Shown: piece after piece, positions 47,149-60,470 of the stretch | Numbering within the stretch: position 1 is the stretch's first letter | Layout: every line of letters starts with the position of its first letter | Assembly: GCA_033182465.1 (NCBI GenBank) | Contig: CP137321.1 | Location: 2,418,001-2,482,000, forward strand | Source of the DNA: Sanghuangporus weigelae | Taxonomy: Eukaryota; Basidiomycota; Agaricomycetes; Hymenochaetales; Hymenochaetaceae | DNA: 64,000 bases | Direction: 5' to 3' | The notes under the pieces: generated by a model | The model's database searches: none | The model's input: only the letters and a program-made list of their open reading frames with translations | What the model was told of the DNA's origin: nothing | Translations under genes and position numbers: made by a program

Positions 47149-50100
47149 CTAAGCCGGAGACGGAAGACGCGTAGGATCCATTTTCGTCGTCCACGAAAGG
47201 AGCTCTTTCATGCTCGGTGCGGCCAGGGCGTACGAGTTGGACGAGGTGAAGAGCGTAAAGGCGAACTTATTCTGTCGAAGTCGAATCAGGGGAGAGGATG
47301 GGGAAAAAGTCAGCAAATGACGCATTAAAAGAAAAGAAAGTCGATGACGGTCGTAACGTACTCCAAGAAGAGCCTCCATCTCCGGGTTGTACTCGATATT
47401 TACGCCTGATAAGCCGATCACTGCTGTTTCATCGTTCTCATCTGAATGTGCGTAGACGTGAAGATATGGCCTAACGGAGGATATAATTATGCGGTCCTGA
47501 ATGTAAAGATCTGAATTACTCACCTTTTCAGAACAAACCAACGACGTTCCCATTTGTTCTCCGTAGCGTCCGTGAGGAACATTAAATGCCCTTTCTTCGT
47601 AGGGTTGTCACTGATGAAGCACGGGAAAAATGGAATGTCAGTTCCTTTGTGATAAGGTGAGAAAAAAACTCTTACCTGCGCGACATCAGCTTTGCCGTAG
47701 CTACGAACTTCGGTTCTGTGAAAAAGTCGAAGCCATTGACTTTCGGCAATGAGCTCTTCTTCACCTCCTCGTCAGGTGGGTCTTGACTCAGAACGATCTG
47801 AAAGAGTAATAGAAGCTTAACTATGACGTGTTCAGAATAAAGCAATAACGAATAACACGGGTACCTTGCCGGCATGACCAAACCTCTTCTGCCAGAGAGT
47901 GAGCGATCTGAGTAGAAGATCCTCTGAACCACCCCAGATCGCAGCCGATTCGGACGGCGGGGGCGGTCTTGATGAGGACGAAGAAGCAGCGAGTACGGTC
48001 CGGATTGCTTGAACGTCCGCTGCGCGCCGTTCCGTCGTGACGAGCCTGTCGTGGTCTTCCACGACTGATACGCCGCGAGGTTTCCAGGACCCTAGAGCCT
48101 CTTCCCCACGGACATACTTCTCGGATGTGTCCAGGCGCCAAAGGTCCTCAGGCGAGCGCGTCAACGGCGGAGACATCTTCACCAGAAAGACAGAGCTCGT
48201 CTTGCTCAGGACTTTGGACGAGCCAAAGAACGACATGAATTTCGACGGAGGGCTGGCATCTCGGGTAGACGTCGCTATTGCCATGTCCATGGTGAACTGT
48301 ACAGGGTCACTGCATGTCTCTACTGATACAAACCAGTTGATCCGTAGGAGGACCCGGTGGTTGGATGCGGTTACCCGATCCAGAAGCAACGACTCGTGGA
48401 CACTGGAATCCCACAGGGCTGTGGCGGTAATACAACCCGACCCATCCGGTTTGAATTCTACTTCTTGCTGTTTGAGGACTGTGATGTCATACATAGCTTT
48501 TGAAGCGGATTCATGGATACGTCCTTTGGGATCCAAAAGGCGTACATTCCCTATACGGATACGCGTGATCTCCGTCCAGGGCAGTTGACGTCCCGAATTC
48601 GAAGTCAAAGTAATTGTTATTCGCCGTTGCAAACCTTGATGGAGAGAAAATCGACCGGGGTCAACAGGACTCTGTGTGATGACAGGAACTGCCACATATT
48701 GTCCGTCGGGGGCCAACTCGCGCACTTGCAACCAAGCCACAACATCATGTTCCTCCTTTACAAGGAAGTCGGTTTCCGACCGACGCATGTTCAATTGGGC
48801 GATTCGCTTCTTCTCCGTGCCATTTGCGCCATTCGATGGACTCCTGTGCTCTCGCATTTCATCCCAGCGTTCCAAGCGTTCCAAGTATGTTGGTGTGACC
48901 CTAGCAAAGAATTCTATAGGAGCGTACCCAGGACGCAGATGCTGTAAAACTTTCGAGGTGACGACAATGGTAAATGAGCGACGAAACTTCAGATCAGAAA
49001 GAGTTGAGGCTTCTAAATCTACAGCCTTTGAAGAGTGATGTTCCTCGGCTGATAAAGTCGGCCCGAAGAAGGATGATAGCCTGACTTGAATATGAGCGGC
49101 CGAGAAATCGTGGGTCGATAGGCCTTTCACGGTATCTATAGTTAATACAAAAGAAAGCTTGCTTCCGCTGGGTATAGATGATGGTATAGGTGAAGAAGCC
49201 CGTGTCGGGGGTCCGGAGCCACTGGAATGTCTTGATGTCGTAATCACGTTGACGACCTTCAATTCAATTCGACATGAACCGATGGCCTCGGCTGTATACC
49301 TGCAAAAGATCGGAGCTATGCAACTCGATGACATACGACGCGATAGAGGTGCGAGAGACACCATAGCGCTGCCGATGAATGAGTATTCAGGGGCGGGAGA
49401 ATCATAGAACGGCTCTTCCGCGGAGAAGTGTTGAGAATATGATGGCCTATCAATAAACGCGGTCAAGTTGCGCATGCGCTGTAGCTGCTGCTGGAGTCGG
49501 TCCAAAGACCAGGTGTAGATCGCATTGTGACGCTTATCTAAAACCTTCACGGCGACCGATGGTCGCGTTGCTGACGCAAGTACAGGATCTACCACATCGC
49601 CAAAATCGTCAAGACCAGCGATTGAAGCCACAGCTGATCGGGGAGCAGCCAGAGAGCCTCCGGAAGCAATTGTAAAATTATAAGAAACGTCTTTCCCTAA
49701 TTCTTTGCTAACGAAACCCAGATATTAGAGTACTAAAGGACCGGCTACAGTAGAGCATCTTACCTGATTACATTCGCTTCCTTAAGGGTGACAGCATTCG
49801 TCAAGACGGTTTCCGCCATAGATAACGATCGGTGTGCCCTCCATTTGTCCAGGACATTCCGAATCAATCGCAATTGTCGGGCGGAATAGATAACTGGTTC
49901 TATCGGCTCGAAGTCCGACGTTGATGCTCCTCGGGCTTTCGCTTCCAAAATACGCCTCATCTGAATTTGTACGAGTTTAAGCTGAGCTTCCATCTGCTCT
50001 TTCTCAGCCTTTAGGTCCTCGGCTTCAGATCCGGCGTCGCTCATTGCCTGCAGACGGGACTCGAAGTCCGCTTTCTGCGCCTCAAGGTTGTTTTGAGTCG

Positions 50101-53100
50101 ATTTGAGAGAATTGTCTACATCAGGACTACCGCGACTGGGACCAGCATCAATGCTCGTATCATCGGTCATTGCGTCACTTGCGAAAGGCTTTCCCGACTC
50201 GCTCCAAATGTCATCGGCCTGGGAAAGACTGCTCTCTGGTCTCTTCGACGACGAAATATCTCGAAGAGTTTTGACTTTCGATATCTTTTCGTACAGTTTG
50301 TTGAGATCCTCATCTGGCAGGTTGTCAAGCGCAGGATCGAGGCCTAAGCGCGCGAAGGCAGCTTCCCGCTTCGCAAAGTTCCAATCAACGCCTTCCGGCC
50401 CCTCCGAAGAAGGCGAATCGGGTCTAGTAACGGGTGTACACTGTCCGTCGCCTTCTGCCAATTCCGCCGCGGTAACGCTCGTATGTAAAGAACTTCTTGC
50501 AGTGATCCTATCACGTTGTTTACGCACTTCTTCCGGGTTGTTAAATCGGAAGACATGATGGTCACCTAAGCCGCATCTTCTAAGTCAGCGAGCCTGAACC
50601 TTAAACTGTGAAGGCTCACCTAGAATGATGCGATACCCGGTCCGCAGCTTGCATGCCTAAAAAGGTGGTCAGGCCAAACACCCTGGCATGTGTCGTGTAC
50701 TCACCTGGCCAACGCCTAGCTCCCTGCCATTCAGGAACTAAGAAGCACGATAAGATTCTTTCATTTCAATGGACAATAATTCAATAGTACATACTGTTGA
50801 ACCGCCAGGCAAGCCGCATAATGTGACCTTGCCGTCAATATTCTCAAAATAGCAATGCTCTTCGGATATATTCTCTCCACTGAGACGGATTGCCAACGGC
50901 TTTTCGCTGTCTAAACGTCCAACCTAGTAGAGTGCTTAACTTAGACCCTAATCAGGCACGAGGAGATACCATACCGTCGTTCTCCCCGGTTTTAACTGGT
51001 AGATGAGGCATTCACTCATAAGAGGATCTAACAAAGAAAATGAGAAACGAGCTCATTCTCTAAATGAAGTCTTCTCACCTTCGTTCTGGAGACAAGAGAT
51101 AATGATAAGCAAAGGTCTTAAAGAAAATAAGGAAATGTCATTTACCAGGTTGACCAAATGCGGCATCTATTACGGGATCGTCGAGGAGTCGTAAGGGATA
51201 TAAAGCAAGACCAATCGGGCAAACTGCTTACCTTCCTCGGAGTATGCACGCCGATATTGTTCTTTTCGACAGTGATACCCAACTCCTCGAGCGCCTTCTC
51301 ACGCTCTTTCTGGACCTCTTGTGTACGCTGCAGCTTCTGTTCCCAGGTTTCATTCAAGCTCTTCATGAGCTTCTCGCTCGATTCGAGCTGATCCTGCAGT
51401 TCCGCCTTGGTAACCGTCTTGATGGTCCCATCTTTGGCCTGATACGTGACTTTCTGCTTTTCTGGAGGGACCTTCGGATCGTAGACAGCTTCAGAAGAAG
51501 TTCCGGCGACACGCGCTAAAGCGAATATTCATCAGCCACGTAGCTAAAGTAACTTCCTATAATGTACTTGCCTCGGAGCATTTCAAGCTCTTCCTTCAAT
51601 TCTCGCACCAATTTAGCGTTCGGATCTTCATTAATCTTGGCCTTATTCTTGATCTTCTTCGCCTGATCCGCATATCGCAGAGTACTCAGAGTCTCTTCAT
51701 AATCAGCTGGCGAAATGGCAGCGATCATGGCAGTTTTAGAATTTCCGCCAAGACTGTCTTTCAGCAGCCACGTCAGAACCTGCGGATTTGTTACACGGAT
51801 TGCATCGCTATGAATCACGATACACCCACCGAATCACGGTACGGAACAAACTCTTCTGCCTTTCCTTTCTTCTTCTTTCCGTCTGCCTGGCTAGCTACCG
51901 CAAGTGCTGAGATGACCTTTCCAAGAGTTGTCAATGACTTATTGATATTCGCTCCTTCCTTTAGTCGCTGCCCTGAAGCACCGGTGGAATTTGCGCGCTC
52001 GGAACCCGCCAAATCAACGAGACTATAACAGTTAATGATTTCGGAATGAAGCTGGAACAGTAGTACTCACTTTATTCGGGACACTTTCTCGGTATCAAGA
52101 TTTGTGGCTTCATCGTGCCTCTTCATCGTTAAGAGCAGAGTAAAGACGGCATGAGAACGAGACGAGGTCTCGTTCATGTTTGTTGCCGCAACTGTTCGTG
52201 CTTTGTTTCCTTCGTCCATCAAGGTCATCATCTCCTCGTAGCTAGACACGGCAAGCTTAGATAGATCCTCCACATACGGCCCCAAGCTCGGGTGTTCCCG
52301 AACGCGCAGATTCCCGGTATTTTTCGGGTTTAGAAGATCTCTTACTTTCTCGTTGTAAATTTCGATATAGGATACCTCGACTGTGAACTTCGTGTTTGGA
52401 TCCTCCGCCATCTTCTCGTTCACACGAATGAAGAGCTCTGAACAGGTTAAAGGTATAATACCCTTGTCGGCACCATCTAATTAATAAGTCAGAATCTGAA
52501 ATCAGCAGTTGACGAAAGTGTACTGACAGCCCATCATACTGTACGATTTCCCGGAGCCTATTAAATTGAACTGTCAGACCACGGACATGCAAACACAACG
52601 CTAGTCACACCTGTCTGTCCGTCTAAAAGTACATCAATACAATGTAAGCTGATGAAATTCGACGATGATACTTACAAGCCAAGATACACGCATTAAACCC
52701 TGCGAACCCATGATCAAGCAATTCCTTTCCTAAGTCGTTGTACAAAGTCTGCTGGGAGCAATATTTCGGATCGTCCCTATCACCCGCAGACCAGTAGCTC
52801 TTGTCAAAGCTAAATGTCATAGTCTTCTTCTCAGTCGCACGACCGGACAGCGCTTGCGCTTGTGAACCTCCAGGTTCAGGGGGATGTAGGTACGTCGTGT
52901 TACCCTCCATACGAATGAGAGGCTTCGCGCCGCGTCCAAGCTCTACAAAACATGAATGGTGCACAGAGTTCAAAGGATGAATAAAAAACATAAATCGTCA
53001 GAGAAACACGTCCAGCTTTACGCGACAAAAGAAAGTATTGCGCACCTCGAGCATTGAGAGGCCTGCATCGCACGACGACCTTGATGTTTCCATCTCCAGC

Positions 53101-53109
53101 CTCCGCCAT
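47149..53109 (-). CDS. kinesin-3 motor (UNC-104/KIF1 family), 20 exons
   Basis: 1,609 residues from exons 53109-53046, 52942-52676, 52622-52611, 52557-52528, 52476-52071, 52022-51830, 51779-51572, 51515-51232, 51166-51146, 51085-51079, 51027-50975, 50923-50795, 50737-50705, 50656-50620, 50565-49764, 49707-47865, 47797-47676, 47610-47524, 47470-47362 and 47271-47149. Motor domain 1-350: [10 protein letters not shown], a P-loop [11 protein letters not shown] split by an intron, [11 protein letters not shown] (switch I), [14 protein letters not shown] (switch II), then the neck. An FHA domain follows at about 480-580 ([39 protein letters not shown]), then a coiled coil, the KIF1B/DUF3694-type region, and a C-terminal PH domain ([30 protein letters not shown]). 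This order is diagnostic for UNC-104/KIF1A, which carries early endosomes or vesicles to microtubule plus ends in hyphae; the PH domain binds phosphoinositides. One intron has a GC donor (GCAAGT at 51571). Confidence 0.94.
51516..51571 (-). other. GC-AG intron in the kinesin-3 gene
   Basis: The donor AG/GCAAGT matches the known GC-type consensus and the acceptor is GCTTTAG. It keeps the frame from EELEMLR into [13 protein letters not shown]. No GT donor in the 56-nt intron gives a joined frame. Confidence 0.7.
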
Positions 53110-55972
53110 CGCGGTAAAGGAGCCAGACGAGACTATGAATGGGTTGCTCGAAAGCTCCCAGTAGGTAAAAACAGCAAATAAAGGAGAGTAGTTGTAGCAA
53201 GTCTGGTCGACGCGGAGGCTTGGATCAGACGCGTTAATGAGGATAATTGAACAAATTAGGAAGTCTGATCCCAGGGCTCGAAGCGCTGACTAATCTTTCC
53301 GCAACGAAAAAAAAGAAAGAGAAATGGATAACGAAAAAGAAAGCATTCGTCAAAACCGTCACTTAGACCTGCATCTTGAAACCTGGATTCTACCGGCCGT
53401 GAGCTCCGATTTGCCATAGGGCTACTGAGAACACCCTGGTATTCTCGAATCTCTGGATTGATAAGCAACTTGAGTAACTGCCAACTATCCAGACGGCGGA
53501 AAGGGTTTTTCATTTTCTATATCGTCCTCTTAACAGAAGTCAGGTTAATTAATAAAAGCTACCTATGACTTATCAGGAGCAAATACTGCGTGGGGTCAGA
53601 ATATCTGCCAAGTCAAATTTTCGACCCCCAGATCCCGTCGGAAGCCTCGTGGCCCGTATGCCACGAGATATATGTTAGCTTCTGTTGGGCACTTATTCAT
53701 GTATTGGAACTTTCCAATTTCACAATCTACAAAAGAAAGACGTCATGCTTTGGTCCATGCTACACGGTCATTTATTGCGTTTGAACTGAGTACGCTTCGT
53801 AGACAATCTCGATGAGTAGAATCGAGATCTTTATTATTAGAGTCATTCAATACCAACGTAATGCGTGTGAGCGATCTTTTTTGATATTATCGAGCTAACC
53901 ATTCACACGAAACTGACAGTGAAGTGTAATTGCGCGAAAGTTATGCGGCTTTTGCGAACAAGACTTGCATAAGTGTTCTGTGTTTGTCAGTCCGTCGATG
54001 ACCTCAATTTCATCCGGTTTGTAGTGAGCCTTTCAGCCATGGGAAGCTTCCAAAAGAGTTATCAGCGAATTGCGAGAGCAAACTTGATCCCTTTTCGGCG
54101 CATTGTCCGGTATACACCATGAATAATGGGGTGCTAAGAAAGAATGATAAGCAGTACATTCCAGAGATGCTTTGAATTCCTCACAGAAAAGTCGGGCAGT
54201 TATGTTGAAAGGCGAAGATCCCACTTCTCCATCTTGATCGGAAGGTATGACGTATGTCACATAGCTCAGGTTTGCGACTGATTCGGGACGCAGAGAAGAT
54301 GAATCGAGGCGATTCAGATAAGGCTCGTAATACATCTCTGAGTAAAGTCCTCGGGCACAAAATGCATCATGAATAAATGAAGGTACATCAACGCAATGCG
54401 GAAAGTCCGACGTCAAGTGAATATCAATCAGATTTGAGTTCCTCAACTATCCGCGGCGGATGATTGATACCTCACGGAAAGACAGGCGACCCATAGCAGA
54501 TATCGTAATAGTCGGAACCACTGATGTTCTCCTTCAAGTGTCAATTCAGTTGGTCTATATTTGATGGTAATCGGACCGCAACATCCTACACGAGGCTGAT
54601 TTCGTTCCATCGTGCAAGACGGCTGTGAACGAAGTTACAGATCCGCCGCCCAAGAATCGCTTTGACAACAGCTCCACCGACGCACCTCTACAAAATAAAT
54701 TTAGTTCTGGATGGAAAAGGACCTGTTTTGCAGATTCAGACACCAAAGCTGTACGAGAAGACGGTGTTAAGAGGCCCTGCCAGATAGAAGTTTAGGATTT
54801 TGACTGCAAGTATGACATAGGATCTGCAAATAGAACAATTCAGCTTGCATAATAAACGGAAAGGTACGGAAAACACGGCGACCCCATGGTCCTGACGATC
54901 CATCAAATTCCTCGGCGTAACCAGGAAGAGCGGTCTCAGAATGAGATGACGCAGTGTGCTTCAAGTGCCAGATTTTTGTTCAGATCAATCGTGGTGATAG
55001 ACAGCCTGTCTACAGTTCTCAACGCATCTCAAGATTCTAGCCATAAAAAACCCAAAATCGCGATTCTATCCAAAGACTGATAGGATCCTAAATACGCATC
55101 ATCCTAACTCCCGGAGTGAGCGTCCTCGGGGTCTTCGATTGTCGACAGCAGAGAACGAGGGAGCGTTTCACAAGTCCATCATCCGAAAAGAACGGCGAAT
55201 TTCAATGAGGTTTAGATTCCGGTGTCGCACGCCCAAGCGCTGTCGGAACAAATGAGACCGTCTTAACGATAGGACAATGAGCATCTTCATTGCTCTATCA
55301 CTATTGACGCCAGAGGCCTAGAGTTTCTCCAGTGTTGTTCTCGTTGCCGGTCAACATTCTCAAGCCGAGCTTCCTAGCTGTCGTTGCAGTTTAAGTGAAA
55401 GGAGAAATGAAAACGAGAGATACAACTATGTACCTGGCGCAGAGTAGAAAATTTTCATCAAGAATACTATACCCCTGACGGCAAAATCAAGTTCGTGATT
55501 CCTGGCCGTAAACTCCAACACTCGACCAGCACCAGTCACTGAAATCTGACTAATGGGTAACCCACGTGATATGAATCACATAACCTCGATCGGGCTTGAA
55601 TGAGTCACTAAATGAAGACTGAAACTTAGCCAAAATTCGTGTCTCAATTCACGCATTGACCTCTTTAGTCAGACTCACTTCGATTCTCATCAAATTCCAA
55701 TGGCACCGTCGTGATCGGCTAGTGCGATTTCACCAAGCGATTCTCGTTACATGTAAGAAGGCATGGGATGTCAGTAATGGTTGCTTTCTCCTTCAGGCTC
55801 CCTACCGATCGTCCTGTTTTGACTTTACTACTGCCTACTGTGTATGCCCGGACAACAAGATATGGCTGAGACACATACTCATCAACCGGATTCGGGCCAT
55901 CTGGCAATAGATGGAACGTAAGTGCTTGTCGTCAGCTCTGAGGAGCCAGCTCAGTCTGGTGATCCGTATAGA
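53110..55972. other. kinesin upstream region and gene-poor DNA
   Basis: 53110-53560 should hold the kinesin promoter. Further right only short, unconnected minus-strand frames occur. The longest, 54033-54446, starts after an AG acceptor-like site and lacks an ATG. 54555-54746 and 54767-54964 lie upstream of it. They could be exons of one unknown gene or chance frames. I saw no known motif. Confidence 0.4.
54033..54964 (-). pseudogene. possible fragmentary unknown gene
   Basis: Three minus-strand open pieces (54964-54767, 54746-54555, 54446-54033) follow one another. The first starts with an ATG and contains RRVFRTFPFIMQAELFYLQI. The last is 137 codons with no stop. I could not join them into one continuous reading with normal splice sites, and I do not recognise the product. 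They may be a decayed gene or chance. Confidence 0.25.
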
Positions 55973-57923
55973 ATGGGAGCCATGTATATTGGGGTATCTG
56001 TCGCAGGAGTGTACGCTTAAGTTTTTCCTCTGATTGTTTATGGTATTCAGCGAGACTGAAATTTTAGACTCTACGGAGGCAAGCAAATGGCATCAGTATA
56101 TCGATTTGGGGCGGGCTCTCATCTGGGTTTTGTATAACATCCATCCTACAAACGTGGCATTATTTTACTCACTATCGTGACGCTTGGCTCTTGAAGTTTT
56201 TGGCGAGCGAAATGTACCTTCATCTGTCTTGAAAAGTCTATTGACTCTTTGCAGGTGACTGCGGTTTTCTTCTGTGACAGTGCCTACCAAGTCTTGATCA
56301 TGCACATGCGTTAGTTATTTTGCGCCTGGTTTCTCAGCTTCCTGGATCTTATCGCTCCATTCAATGTCATATTCTTCATGCCTCACCGTTCAAAACCCGA
56401 TCCTCATGGATTACTGCACTTGTAATTAACTTCTCGATCCCGGCGGCCCTTGGCAACCTAGTTTGGTGCGCAGATCATTGCTTGTCAAGTCTCCGTCTTA
56501 GAGGGTTCCTTCTAACGGCCCTCCGCTTTCATTTCGTTCCCCCTACCGGCAGGAGTCTCGTCGTAAGTGAAAATGCCTTCACCAAAGACGGCCTTCGTAA
56601 ATCCCTCGTGATGGTTTCTGGCATGTTTCAAGATTGAAGTTCTGTTTAATGTGAGTGTCTATGGTCCACACTTTCGAAGGACTGAATGATGAAGCTAAAA
56701 ATTATTTCAGGGTCTTTTGGGTCTTTTGGTACAAAGGTGAATACATCAGATGTTGTTCAATCACTCTTCCTTGGCATCGAAATTGTATAAGCCAATATGG
56801 AATGCTGATCACTTACTTGATTCCGCAACCAAAGCTTCTTCACCTATCGCATTCACCAACGTGAGTCGCTGTCTTGTCAAACCCAAGGGCGCAATCTTCC
56901 GATGATGACAGAACTTCAGTCAGCGGGAGGAAGCTACCCTTAACAGGTCTGTTGGTATGATAATGTCCTGGTTCATCTGCTTCCTGACTCTAAATTTTCA
57001 TATTGTGACTGTAGGCCTGCCTGATCTTAGCAGAATTTGGCAGAGCTGTATCATTCATTGATGATCTTTTCTGACTCTGCTTACGTGCTCCATAGGCCTT
57101 TCAGTAGGTGAGAAGCTCGTATTTCCTACCTTTTCGGGAAAGGTCTCACATGGCGGACGATCTATGCTTAGTTTTTACCTTCGAAGCGTTTGTGCTCGGC
57201 CGATACGTTTTTGTTCGTTAATCGATGATCTAATGTGTCCGAGCAGGTTGCAACTATCGACATTCACGGGATTGGAAACTTTGAAGATATGAAATACGAA
57301 TACGAGGTTTAATTACTCTTGAAAGTAGTACCTGATGTCGTGCCACAGAATCTATTGAGGTCCATAAACGCTGTCGCGGTTGCTTCGAATGTGTCAATCG
57401 CGGTATCAATGGCGGCCTTGCTCTACAAAACTAGAACAGGACTGCGGAGGTATTCGCGCCTTTGATTGGACCTGATATAGCTGATCTTCATGGGACTGCA
57501 TCAGAAGAGACAATATTATTAGGAGACTCGTCGTATTTTCTCTGAATACTGGTAAGTTCGTAAGCAGACATACGATGTCTGGTACTCATAACATCGTTAT
57601 AGGGTTTTGGACGAGGCAAGTCTAGTCCAACCTAATGTGGAGCCTGTTCTGACCTTGCCTTCTAGTCTTTGTGCGCTTTTATCATTCATCATGGTGAATT
57701 TTTTCATTAATATTCTCGCGCGCGGGAACGACACTAAGAAGAAACCGGTAGATATCGACGCTCCCTGGGACACTTGCCTACACTTGCTTCTTCTTCGTGT
57801 TAGGGCGAAGTACGTCGCGGGCTCAAAATACATTCGAGTCGATTGGCTAACGTGAATATTGATGAAGCTTACACGAATTCCCTCGTTGCTCTCTCAATGT
57901 TCGTTGCCGATTACACTGAGTAG
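55973..57923 (+). pseudogene. remnant of a DUF6534-like multi-pass membrane protein gene
   Basis: Segments in the right order match the common Agaricomycete seven-helix family (DUF6534): MGAMYIGVSVAGV (55973), VTAVFFCDSAYQVLIMHM (56255), VINFSIPAALGNLVW (about 56420), LILAEFGRAVSFID (about 57015), NAVAVASNVSIAVSMAALLY then KTRTGLR (about 57370-57450), RDNIIRRLVVFSLNTG (about 57507), SSLCALLSFIMV (about 57657) and AYTNSLVALSM near the end. Several pieces are bounded by GT/AG sites, as expected of a gene with many short introns. Others are separated by stops or frame changes that I could not explain by splicing (for example right after the first helix and around 56470-57000). It is most likely a decayed gene; a functional but divergent one cannot be excluded. 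The role of the family is unknown. Confidence 0.5.
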
Positions 57924-60470
57924 ATCTCGGACATACCTCTCCCACGGATTCCGTAGTACGTTCAACGTGTGAATGACATTATTGGGCGATACGCTGATAG
58001 TGTTCGTTTCACTCGACTTCTCACCAGCAATTAACTTATATCTTCAGTTCTACTGCGAAGAGTATGAGTACTACAGAGATCATTGACGACCCTTGTCGCG
58101 TATGAATGGCCCACCCATTAATATTGGTCCTGTGCATGATTCGGTGCTTTTTTGACAAACTGCAGATCGTTAATGCCTGTTAAATAAAATCGCTTTGATA
58201 GGGACCGGGGGTAAAATCATACTGATCCGCGAACCGTCAGCCATATAATTATGCCTTTGATCTATTTTGGTGATATCTTACAAAGCGGACATCTGCCCCT
58301 TTGACTGTCTGAAATCGATGCAAGTGACAGATTATGTGTGCACCCAGCGACAGCGTCCTGTTTAAACCAATTTGTCCCAGTGATGGTTGTGCTTTGCGGA
58401 GGTGCCCATGCTGATGTCGATGATAAAGAGCTGTGCCTCAGTTAGGATAGGTTACATAGTGGTCGGTCCTGATGTTTTTGGCGAGAGACGAGCAGCCATG
58501 ATTGTCACAAGGCCGATCAAGCCAGTTGACACTGCAGCTCCAGGAGCATGGCTTACTAATTTGACATTCATACATACCCTTGATTATAAGAACCATTGGC
58601 ATCTTCTGTCATTTGCTGGATCATGTAAATGAGAGAATGGCTGCACATATGTAATAATTGCGTGTTCGCAATGGCATCTTATTTGCGAGCTCTGCGTCTC
58701 ATTGGCTCAGTCTCGCGGTCTTTTGGCGAACTGCGCCATGCGCTGATACTGTGTTGAGGTTCTGCAACCCAGGGCTAAACTTCAATTCATGAGAAGCTGC
58801 TGAGATATGAATTCGGCGAATCGGACTCGGGGAGCTGCCGTGCGCTATACTACGTTAGGCGCGTCTTTTGGAAATTCCGTGTATCGATATGCTTGTGGAC
58901 GAAATTTTACCTTTTCGTCGCCCCTCTTTCTCGCGGGCAAAGATGAGCGTGAGATGCCGATTAAATGCCAGAATCCAGAAGAATCTGGAGTCTTTACTTT
59001 GCTCACGGAGTAAGTTCCCTGCGAGCTTTGATTTGGTGCCGATAAGAGAATGATTCTGGGATTCAGTTATTATGCTTTCGGAAGGAGGTTCAGATCATCG
59101 AAGCACTGTTTCGCCGTTAGCCTACATTTACGGTGAACTCTAATGCGTCCCAGTCACCGTTCGGGGAATGCACTGAAAATGTATGAACGAGAATAGTCTG
59201 GAAAGGGACCCCATTCCTTCAAAAAAAAAACGCACCTCCTTGTATTAGCTCCGAAAGAGTCTTCTTGTAGCCAGCAGTTATGTATATGTATTTCTGTGAA
59301 AACACGAAGACGGATTCCTATTTGTTATTGAGGAAAGCAGATGAGGGTCGCTTCGAATCATAACGTACTTGTGATATGAAAAACTACGCGAATTCATCAA
59401 ATGCCCAATTTTATAAATGTGAGCTGGTGTCGAGAAGTAGACAATACCATTATCGACGATGACCGACAAATTGGCAGGCCAAATTTGAAGGCGTCAGTCT
59501 ATGAGGTGGATCTGAAAATGCATGATGCCTTCAGATCTGCAATACGTTACGGTTATGATTGACGGTATACGTCTGTGAAGTCCCAAGAGTAATAGATCCG
59601 CAGACCCGGCTTGGTATTCGGCGAGTTGCGTAAATTGATGGTGGGAGAGTGAAATAGCCTGCGTGTGAGTTCAGACGGAGGAGGCGAGACACGGCAGGAT
59701 GTACTCAGGATGAGCATGAGGACATGTCATTTCGAGCGTGTGCAGTTATCGGCCAGTGCTAGTCTGTATATCCATATTGTATTTCCGGTAGCCTTTGGCT
59801 GTTCCAGAACGCACAACTTTTCTTCACACAGGTTGTTCACGTTGGTTCTAGTCCGGACGCTGTCGGTTTGAATCAATGTAGCGATGAGATATTTCGAGCT
59901 CTTCACGATGTGCAAATGACTGCCCCTGAGATCCCGTGCTCCACAGGTATAGAAGACTACTGCGGGCTGATACCGATGACGCTTCTAATTGGCACAAGAT
60001 TGTTAGGTCTCTACCCAAACGACGGAAACACCAGAAAGATTCAGCATCATACCTGCCTATAACGATGGCTACTAGTGTCGCAGAAAGCAGAAAGTTGTAA
60101 CTGGACATGTGGCTTCAGGGCATTTCTGTTTACACAAATATTTAAGCTCCGCTTTAATCTTAATCCATTCATGATCGGTAATCTCGGGTTGCTTCTTTGA
60201 ACTTCAGTGACATAGAATCTATACAAGGCAATAACGTTCTATCTTAGTGAGTATTATACCTCGGGTTGCTTCTTTTGAGCATTGTGTTTAAATAACTCAA
60301 AGGCGTTCGTATGCTCTGGAACGCTCAGCGTAGAAAGTACAAGATAAAATTTACATGGAAGTCTCCCCGCATAATTTTTGGATAGGGAAGTCGAAGTCTG
60401 CTATTCGGAAGATGTTAGAGAAGAGCCAAGAACGACAGTTCCGTACGATCGAAACGTCCTCAAGTGGCGT
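57924..60470. other. gene-poor region
   Basis: 2.5 kb without supported genes. Frames are short on both strands, stop-rich and without joined splice sites. I saw no terminal inverted repeats, long terminal repeats or transposase-like motifs. Confidence 0.5.

Noticed and set aside
58387-58632. Plus-strand 81-codon frame and its reverse with a Gly/Ala-rich stretch
   Set aside because: A membrane-protein-like reading exists on both strands but neither links to neighbouring exons. Too short to call.
53110-60470. Transposon or provirus in the gene-poor island
   Set aside because: I looked for long terminal repeats, inverted termini, target duplications and polymerase- or integrase-like motifs and saw none.
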